From Clostridia bacterium (GTDB lineage: Bacteria > Bacillota_A > Clostridia > Oscillospirales > Butyricicoccaceae): DNA of 20,407 nucleotides. Location of the stretch: the NCBI GenBank assembly GCA_017548175.1, contig JAFYMZ010000076.1, forward strand, positions 1-20,407, written 5' to 3'. Shown in pieces: positions 15,229-20,407 of this stretch. Each line of letters opens with the position of its first letter. The first letter of the stretch is position 1. The translations under genes and the position numbers were made by a program. The notes beneath the pieces are model-generated. The model was not told where the DNA came from. It did no database searches and worked only from the letters and a program-made list of their open reading frames with translations.

Positions 15229-16163
15229 TGCGCCTGTCCGATGCGGTGCAGGGACTGCCCGGCAGACTGGTGTCTGACGGCGAGTTCCGCTGCATCGCCT
15301 ATGCCACCGAGCGGGAGCAGACCGCCTTCCTGACCTTTTTTGAAAAGGCCAAGTTTGCCTCCGCGCTGGAAAACCCCAACATTTCCTGCATCCTGACCCG
15401 GGAAGAGCTGCTGGAACACATCCCGCCCCACATTCAGGGCGTGTTCGTGTGCGATGCCCCCCGTACCCAGATGTTTGCCCTGCACGAAAAGCTGGCGCAG
15501 GACCCTGCCTATGTGGGCGAGTCTTTCCCCACCCGGGTGGGCAAGGATTGCAGCATCAGCCCCTTGGCCGCCATCGATGCACAGAACGTGATCATCGGTG
15601 ACCGGGTCACCATCGAGCCCTTCGTGCAGATCAAGGGCCGCGTCACCATCGGCAACGATGTGGTGCTCCGCGCCGGTGCGGTGGTGGGCGGCAAAGGCTT
15701 TTCCTTCGCCCAGAACGCCGCCGGCGAGAACGTGTCGGTGACCGACACCGCCAGCATCGTGCTGGAGGACGGTGTGGAGCTGTTTGAGCAGGCCTGCATC
15801 TCCACCGGCATTTTCCCCTGGGAAAAGACGGTCATCGGTGCCAATACCAAACTGGACACCAAGGCCTTTGTGGGTCACGGCAGCCACGTGGGCAAGAACA
15901 GCCTCATCGTGGCCGGTGCCTGCATCTGCGGCAACTGCCGCATCGGCGACAACGTGTGGATCGGCCCGGGTGCCATCGTCTCCAACCGGATGACGGTGGG
16001 CGACCGTGCCCGTGTGTCGCTGGGCGCCGTGGTGACCCGTCCCGTCCCCGGCGGTATGACGGTGTCGGGCAACTTTGCTGTTGAACACAAGATGTTTTTG
16101 CATAATCTAAAAAAATCCATTGAGGAGTATGATGAATATGAGCATGAAAGCACAACTCATTGA
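15225..16163 (+). CDS. LpxD-like left-handed beta-helix N-acyltransferase
   Basis: This is a 312-residue hexapeptide-repeat transferase predicted to acylate the 3-amino group of the UDP-sugar made by the upstream aminotransferase. Residues 1-100 form a uridine-binding-like domain (GVFVCDAPRTQMFALHEKLA resembles LpxD). Residues about 105-280 are hexapeptide repeats (IIGDRV, TIGNDV, VIGANT, RIGDNV). H218 in LDTKAFVGHGSHVGKN aligns by eye with the catalytic histidine of E. coli LpxD; H221 is nearby. Usual WbpD acetyltransferases are about 190 residues and lack the N-terminal domain. The organism looks Gram-positive, so a lipid A role is unlikely. Whether the donor is acetyl-CoA or an acyl-ACP cannot be seen. 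GGAGG lies seven bases before ATG 15225, and ATG 15228 is an alternative. Confidence 0.87.
   Translation: MMRLSDAVQGLPGRLVSDGEFRCIAYATEREQTAFLTFFEKAKFASALENPNISCILTREELLEHIPPHIQGVFVCDAPRTQMFALHEKLAQDPAYVGESFPTRVGKDCSISPLAAIDAQNVIIGDRVTIEPFVQIKGRVTIGNDVVLRAGAVVGGKGFSFAQNAAGENVSVTDTASIVLEDGVELFEQACISTGIFPWEKTVIGANTKLDTKAFVGHGSHVGKNSLIVAGACICGNCRIGDNVWIGPGAIVSNRMTVGDRARVSLGAVVTRPVPGGMTVSGNFAVEHKMFLHNLKKSIEEYDEYEHESTTH
16122..16127 (+). promoter_or_regulatory. Ribosome site before a run of four in-frame ATG codons
   Basis: GAGGAG precedes in-frame ATGs at 16129, 16132, 16138 and 16144, spaced 1, 4, 10 and 16 bases away. Only 16132 and 16138 are at usable distances, and 16138 is preferred. The site lies inside the end of the acyltransferase gene, so the dehydrogenase overlaps it by 26 bases. 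Confidence 0.5.
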
Positions 16164-17457
16164 GAAGATTCAGAATAAGACCCTGACCATGGGCGTTTGC
16201 GGTCTGGGTTACGTGGGCCTGCCTCTGGCCGTAGATAAGGCCAAGCACGGCTTCAAGACCATCGGTTTTGATGTCCAGCAGGCCAAGGTAGATATGGTCA
16301 ACGCCGGCCAGAACTACATCGGCGATGTGGTGGATGCCGACCTGCAGGAACTGGTTTCCGCCGGTATGCTGCGTGCCACCACCGATTTCTCTCAGGTCTG
16401 CGACGTGGACTTTATCGCCATCTGCGTGCCCACTCCTCTGGACCCCCACCAGCAGCCCGACATCAGCTATGTCAAGAACTCCGCCATCGAGATCGCCAAG
16501 CATCTGAAGCCCGGCACCATGGTGGTTCTGGAATCCACCACCTATCCCGGCACCACCGAGGAACTGCTGAAGCCCATTCTGGAAGAGGGCAGCGGCCTGA
16601 AGTGCGGTGAGGATTTCTATCTGGGCTTCTCTCCCGAGCGTGTCGATCCGGGCAACAAGACCTATAAGACCAGCAACACCCCCAAGGTGGTAGGCGCCAT
16701 CGGCGACGATGCCGTGGAGGTCATCGCCATGGTCTACCGCGCCATTCTGGAGGGCGAAGTGCACACCGTGTCCTCTCCCGCCGTGGCCGAAATGGAAAAG
16801 ATCCTGGAGAACACCTACCGTAACATCAACATCGGTCTGGTGAACGAGCTGGCCATCCTGTGCAACAAGATGGGCATCGATATCTGGGAAGTCATCGACG
16901 CTGCCAAGACCAAGCCCTACGGCTTCCAGGCCTTCTATCCCGGCCCCGGTCTGGGCGGTCACTGCATCCCCCTGGACCCCTATTACCTCAGCTGGAAGGC
17001 CCGTGAGTACGGCTTCCACACCAGCATGATCGAGGCCTCTATGATGGTCAACGACCGTATGCCCGAGTACACCGTCGAGCGTGCCGGCAAGATCCTGAAC
17101 CGCCACAAGAAGCCTCTGAACGGCTCCAAGGTGCTGATTCTGGGCGTAGCCTACAAGCAGGACATCGACGACTATCGCGAGAGCCCTGCCATCCGCGTCA
17201 TTGAAGAGTTCCACAAGACCGGTGCCAACGTGGACTTCTACGATCCCTTCGTGGCCAAGTACCGCGAAAAGGGTCAGTGGTTCGAGGGTCTGAAGGAGAT
17301 CAGCCCCGAGATCCTGCGCGGCTATGATCTGGTTTGCATCACCACCGGCCACACCAACGTGGATTATCCCATGGTGTGCTCTGCCGGCGTGCCCGTTTTT
17401 GACTGTAAGAACGTCACCAAGGGCATCGAAAACAAGGAAAACGTCGAGGTTCTGTAA
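16138..17457 (+). CDS. wbpA: UDP-N-acetylglucosamine 6-dehydrogenase (WbpA-like)
   Basis: This is a 439-residue NAD-dependent nucleotide-sugar dehydrogenase that oxidises C6 of UDP-GlcNAc to the uronic acid, the first step of the pathway. The Rossmann motif is G22-L-G-Y-V-G27 in CGLGYVGLPLA. FSPERVDPGN marks the substrate site. The catalytic cysteine is C276 in PGPGLGGHCIPLDPYYLSWK. The C-terminal UDP-binding domain begins near KVLILGVAYKQDIDD. The GGHCIPLDPYYLSWKA box is that of the WbpA branch rather than UDP-glucose dehydrogenases. Start 16138 was chosen for ribosome-site spacing, and 16132 would add two residues. Downstream an 81-base gap with hairpins separates it from the next glycosyltransferase. 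Its codon use (CGT, GGT, TCT) looks more expression-biased than that of the glycosyltransferases. Confidence 0.93.
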   Translation: MSMKAQLIEKIQNKTLTMGVCGLGYVGLPLAVDKAKHGFKTIGFDVQQAKVDMVNAGQNYIGDVVDADLQELVSAGMLRATTDFSQVCDVDFIAICVPTPLDPHQQPDISYVKNSAIEIAKHLKPGTMVVLESTTYPGTTEELLKPILEEGSGLKCGEDFYLGFSPERVDPGNKTYKTSNTPKVVGAIGDDAVEVIAMVYRAILEGEVHTVSSPAVAEMEKILENTYRNINIGLVNELAILCNKMGIDIWEVIDAAKTKPYGFQAFYPGPGLGGHCIPLDPYYLSWKAREYGFHTSMIEASMMVNDRMPEYTVERAGKILNRHKKPLNGSKVLILGVAYKQDIDDYRESPAIRVIEEFHKTGANVDFYDPFVAKYREKGQWFEGLKEISPEILRGYDLVCITTGHTNVDYPMVCSAGVPVFDCKNVTKGIENKENVEVL

Positions 17458-17464
17458 TCCAAAC

Positions 17465-17520
17465 TTGCCCGCGGCCGCAAGGCTGCGGGCAACTGCCCGT
17501 CCGCACAAGGGGCGGTACGG
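17465..17520 (+). other. Intra-operon hairpin cluster with mutually exclusive stems
   Basis: Three stems can form between the dehydrogenase and the next glycosyltransferase. A 12-bp stem (17465-17476 with 17481-17492, one G-U) closes a GCAA tetraloop. CGGGC (17486-17490) can instead pair with GCCCG (17495-17499). CCGTCCGC (17497-17504) can pair with GCGG/ACGG (17512-17520, one bulged T). The middle stem excludes both outer ones. No T-run follows any stem, so this is not a standard terminator. It may stabilise or process the mRNA, or tune downstream expression. Confidence 0.55.
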
Positions 17521-17538
17521 CTTGCCAAGGAGCGAAGT

Positions 17539-18654
17539 ATGAAGAAAATTTGCCATATGACCAGCGCCCACCCGGCGGGCGATGTGCGCATCTTCCATAA
17601 GGAGTGCGTCTCCCTTGCCCGGGCTGGATACGAGGTGTATCTGGTGCAGCGGGGCGAAAGCGGTGAGGAGCAGGGCGTGCATCTGGTGGGCATCGGCGAG
17701 ATCCCGCCCGGCCGCATCGCCCGTATGACCAAGGGTGCCAAAGCGGTCTATCAAAAGGCGCTGGAAGTGGATGCCGACCTGTATCACTTCCACGACCCCG
17801 AACTGCTGCCCTATGCGCTGAAACTGAAAAAGCGCGGCAAAAAAGTGGTGTTCGACAGCCACGAAATGTACACCGAGCAGATCCGCAACAAGGCCTATCT
17901 GCCCGGCTGGTGCGCCAAGCTGATCTCTGCCCTGTACGGCGGGTTCCAGCAGTATGTGCTGCGGCGCATCGACGGCTTGGTGTTCCCCTGCCTGAAAGAC
18001 GGCAAGCACCCCTTCGCCGGCCAGTGTCCCCGGGTCATTACGGTGGATAATCTGCCCATGCTCCACGAGCTGTACGACCGCTATGACCCTGCGGCGGAAA
18101 AAGAACCGGGCAGCATCGTGCACGTGGGCAGCCTGACCTATCCCCGGGGCATCACCCACGTGATCCGCGCCGGTGCCGCTGCCGGCAGCAAGGTGATCCT
18201 GGCCGGCGTATACTCCCCCGAAAGCTATCGGGCGGAAGTCGAGGCCATGCCGGAGTACGCCTGCGTGGAGTATCTGGGCAAGCAGGATCGCGACGGCGTG
18301 CGCCGCGCGCTGCAGCGTGGCTGCGTGGGTATGGCTACCCTGCTGAATGTGGGCCAGTATAACCAGTACGACAATCTGGCCACCAAGGTGTACGAGTATA
18401 TGTCGCTGGGCCTGCCCGTGGTGCTGACCCGTTCGGCCTATAACCAGTCGGTGATGGATCGCCTGCAGTTCGGCATCTGCGTGGACCCCGAAAACGTGGA
18501 GGAGATCGCCGCTGCCGTCCGTTATCTGCTGGACCATCCCGAAGAAGCCCGCGTGATGGGCGAAAACGGCCGCCGCGCCGTCAAAGAAGTGTTCAACTGG
18601 GACGAAGAAGTGAAGAAATTGCTGTCCCTGTATCAAGAGATTCTCAAAGACTGA
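17539..18654 (+). CDS. GT4-family glycosyltransferase
   Basis: This is a 371-residue GT-B glycosyltransferase of the polysaccharide operon. The N-terminal acceptor domain has the HPAGDVRIFHKE start and HFHDPELLP (83-91), then DSHEMY (106-111), features seen in a GT4 subgroup common in Firmicutes capsule loci. The C-terminal donor domain shows VHVGSLTYPRGI (194-205) and NLATKVYEYMSLGLPVV (279-295). No signal peptide or membrane segment is seen. AAGGAG lies six bases before the ATG. It is the only gene in the operon preceded by a real gap (81 bases with hairpins), and it sits between two sugar-nucleotide enzymes. That placement is consistent with transfer of their product, but the donor is not proven. 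Confidence 0.92.
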   Translation: MKKICHMTSAHPAGDVRIFHKECVSLARAGYEVYLVQRGESGEEQGVHLVGIGEIPPGRIARMTKGAKAVYQKALEVDADLYHFHDPELLPYALKLKKRGKKVVFDSHEMYTEQIRNKAYLPGWCAKLISALYGGFQQYVLRRIDGLVFPCLKDGKHPFAGQCPRVITVDNLPMLHELYDRYDPAAEKEPGSIVHVGSLTYPRGITHVIRAGAAAGSKVILAGVYSPESYRAEVEAMPEYACVEYLGKQDRDGVRRALQRGCVGMATLLNVGQYNQYDNLATKVYEYMSLGLPVVLTRSAYNQSVMDRLQFGICVDPENVEEIAAAVRYLLDHPEEARVMGENGRRAVKEVFNWDEEVKKLLSLYQEILKD

Positions 18655-18666
18655 GGAGGAACGACT

Positions 18667-19746
18667 ATGAATTACGCACTCATCGGCTGCGGCCGTATTG
18701 CCACCAATCATATGAAGGCTGCCGTCAACAACGGTCTGCAGATCGTTGCCGTTTGTGATGTGAAGCCCGAAGCCATGGAAGCTCTGCTGGCCAAGCACGG
18801 TCTGGAGCAGGATGCCTCCATCAAGCGTTATACCGATTACAAGCAGATGCTGGCAGAAAACGCCATCGAGCTGGCATCCATCGCCACCGAAAGCGGCAAC
18901 CACGCCGAGATCGCCCTGTACTGCATCGATCAGGGGGTCAATCTGATCATCGAAAAGCCCATGGCCATGAATATGCAGGATGCCGAAGAGATCATCCGCC
19001 GCAGCGAGGCCAAGGGCGTGAAGGTCTCCGCCTGCCACCAGAACCGCTTCAACGTGGCCATTCAGGAACTGCGCCGCGCCGTAGAGGCCGGCCGTTTCGG
19101 CAAACTGTCCCACGGCTCCATCCACGTGCGCTGGAACCGCGACCGCGGTTATTATGACCAGGCACCCTGGCGCGGCACCTGGGCACAGGACGGCGGCTGC
19201 CTGATGAACCAGTGCATCCACGGCATCGACCTGCTGCGTTGGATGATAGGCGACGAGGTAGAGGAAGTCTACGGCGTGACCCAGCAGCAGTTCCACGATT
19301 ATCTGGAGTGCGAAGACATCGGCATGGCCGTGGTGAAGTTCAAGAACGGCGCCGTCGGCACCATCGAGGGCACCACCAACGTGTACCCCAAGAATCTGGA
19401 AGAGACCCTGTACCTGTTTGGCGAGACCGGTACCGTCAAGATCGGCGGCACCTCTACCAATAACATCGACGTGTGGAACTTCGCCGAGGAAAGCGAAGCC
19501 GACCAGAAGAACAAGGGCCTGCAGGAGGCCACCTCCAACGTCTACGGCAACGGCCACACCAGCCTGTTTGCCGATATGATCGAGGCCATTCAGCAGGATC
19601 GCAAGCCCTATGTGGATGCCGTAGCCGGCAGAAATGCGCTGGAAATGATTCTGGCCATCTATCAGTCCGCTGCCACCGGCAAGCCCGTAAAGCTGCCTCT
19701 GGGCAACGTGGCTTCCACCGACTTTACCGGGAGATTTGACAAATGA
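18667..19746 (+). CDS. wbpB: WbpB/WlbA-like UDP-GlcNAcA 3-dehydrogenase (Gfo/Idh/MocA family)
   Basis: This is a 359-residue NAD-dependent oxidoreductase predicted to oxidise C3 of UDP-N-acetylglucosaminuronic acid, giving the substrate for the WbpE-like aminotransferase. The Rossmann fold begins YALIGCGRIATNH (GxGxxx, 7-12). The family lysine is K97 in EKPMAMN. HQNRFN (124-129), HVRWNRDRGYYDQAPWRGTW (153-172) and CIHGIDLLRW with H185 and D188 are hallmarks of the WlbA/WbpB subgroup as I know it. The length is normal. GAGGAGG is seven bases before the ATG, 12 bases after the previous stop. It overlaps the last glycosyltransferase by four bases. In Pseudomonas the WbpB NADH is recycled with 2-oxoglutarate; that may apply here but cannot be read from sequence. 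Confidence 0.92.
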   Translation: MNYALIGCGRIATNHMKAAVNNGLQIVAVCDVKPEAMEALLAKHGLEQDASIKRYTDYKQMLAENAIELASIATESGNHAEIALYCIDQGVNLIIEKPMAMNMQDAEEIIRRSEAKGVKVSACHQNRFNVAIQELRRAVEAGRFGKLSHGSIHVRWNRDRGYYDQAPWRGTWAQDGGCLMNQCIHGIDLLRWMIGDEVEEVYGVTQQQFHDYLECEDIGMAVVKFKNGAVGTIEGTTNVYPKNLEETLYLFGETGTVKIGGTSTNNIDVWNFAEESEADQKNKGLQEATSNVYGNGHTSLFADMIEAIQQDRKPYVDAVAGRNALEMILAIYQSAATGKPVKLPLGNVASTDFTGRFDK

Positions 19747-20407
19747 ACATCCTGGTCGTCTGCCACGATGGACTGTACCGGGACCTCTCCGCGTCCTTTG
19801 TCCACGGACAGACCCAGGCTTATGCCAAACTGGGGCATCGGGTGCGTGTGATCATCCCGGTGGCGGTGGGCAAACCCGGGCCGGAGGGCAAGCGCTTCGG
19901 CCCTGCCGTCCTGCGCCGTGAGGCCGATGGGGTAGAGTTGTACTATGTGCGCTATGTGACCCTGTCCCGCTACGGCACCCGTTGGTTCAATCATACCGCG
20001 GCCTGCGCCGCAGTGGGTGCCTGCCTGCGCACCCTGCTGCGTGATTTTGCGCCGCAGGTGATCCACGCCCATACTTTGGGCTTTGACACGCGCATCGGCG
20101 CGTGGCTTAAGCGGCGCTTGGGCATCCCCTTGGTGGTCACCACCCACGGCTCGGATGCCTCCGTGCCCTTTGAACAGGGCGATCTGGCCTTTTTGCGAAA
20201 GCACTGCGACTTGGCGGACACCGTGGTGGCCGTCAGTTCCGCGCTGGCGGAAAAAGTGCGCGCCTGCGGTACCCGGACCCCCGTGCAGGTGATCCTCAAC
20301 GGCTTCCGCCTGCATCACGTGCCTGCATCGGCAGAAAAAGCGCCGGTGTCCCTCATTCAGGTGGGCAACCTGCAGGAACAAAAGCGGGTGCACATTACCA
20401 TCGAGGC
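19743..20407 (+). CDS. GT4-family glycosyltransferase, cut by the window end
   Basis: The frame opens at ATG 19743, overlapping the previous stop by four bases (ATGA), and stays open to the last base, giving the first 221 residues of a protein that probably has about 350-400. It begins MNILVVCHDGLYRDLSASFV, as is usual for the GT-B acceptor domain, with HAHTLGFD (108-115), THGSD (134-138), NGF (186-188) and the start of the donor domain, LIQVGNLQEQKRVH (204-217). It is another cytoplasmic glycosyltransferase of the same operon. The 3' end, including the donor-binding glutamate region, lies outside. The sequence is too partial to propose a donor. Confidence 0.9.
   Translation, partial: MNILVVCHDGLYRDLSASFVHGQTQAYAKLGHRVRVIIPVAVGKPGPEGKRFGPAVLRREADGVELYYVRYVTLSRYGTRWFNHTAACAAVGACLRTLLRDFAPQVIHAHTLGFDTRIGAWLKRRLGIPLVVTTHGSDASVPFEQGDLAFLRKHCDLADTVVAVSSALAEKVRACGTRTPVQVILNGFRLHHVPASAEKAPVSLIQVGNLQEQKRVHITIE

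Noticed and set aside
17465..17492. Hairpin as an intrinsic terminator after the dehydrogenase
   Set aside because: The stem is strong but no T-run follows, and the operon continues with well-spaced genes on the same strand.
15904..19557. A minus-strand open frame of more than 1200 codons opposite the polysaccharide genes
   Set aside because: This is the same codon-bias shadow over firmly identified genes, and the translation is low-complexity H, G, V, L and A-rich with no motifs.

Overview
The window is a gene-dense stretch of about 60% GC DNA. It most likely comes from an anaerobic, fermenting Clostridia bacterium of the Oscillospiraceae/Ruminococcaceae type (Gemmiger, Subdoligranulum or Faecalibacterium-like). 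The placement is inferred from high-GC codon choice combined with Firmicutes-type AGGAGG ribosome sites, sigma-A promoters with extended -10 elements, and a trimeric [FeFe]-hydrogenase. No rRNA, tRNA, CRISPR array, insertion sequence or phage gene was seen.

Region 1 (about 88-5477, plus strand) is a four-gene cassette. It contains a BspA-type leucine-rich-repeat gene broken by a one-base deletion, a two-domain protein (degenerate zinc-peptidase-like plus VWA-like), a MoxR/RavA-type AAA+ ATPase, and a cytoplasmic-looking serine beta-lactamase-family hydrolase. The genes are tightly spaced or overlapping and end at a strong hairpin terminator. The AAA+ and VWA pair resembles the RavA-ViaA and MoxR-VWA partnerships in logic. 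The LRR and hydrolase partners make the unit unusual.

Region 2 (5486-6491, minus strand) is a single membrane-anchored alpha/beta hydrolase with its own extended -10 promoter. It converges on the same terminator.

Region 3 (about 6526-10767, plus strand) is an AT-rich regulatory leader followed by hydC-hydB-hydA. These encode a group A3-type, probably electron-bifurcating, NAD(H)- and ferredoxin-linked [FeFe]-hydrogenase. All expected Fe-S ligands and H-cluster motifs are present, and the operon ends at a second hairpin terminator.

Region 4 (10837 to beyond the right edge, plus strand) is a surface polysaccharide operon with a clear promoter. In order it encodes a DegT-family aminotransferase, a PglC-like initiating phosphoglycosyltransferase, a GT4 glycosyltransferase, a WbpE-like aminotransferase, an LpxD-like acyltransferase, a WbpA-like UDP-GlcNAc 6-dehydrogenase, a second GT4, a WbpB/WlbA-like 3-dehydrogenase, and a third GT4 cut by the window end. 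Together the WbpA, WbpB and WbpE-like enzymes plus the acyltransferase make a complete predicted route to a UDP-2,3-diamino-2,3-dideoxy-glucuronic acid. The last step is done by a protein of LpxD architecture rather than a short WbpD. Flippase, polymerase and export genes are not in view and probably lie downstream.
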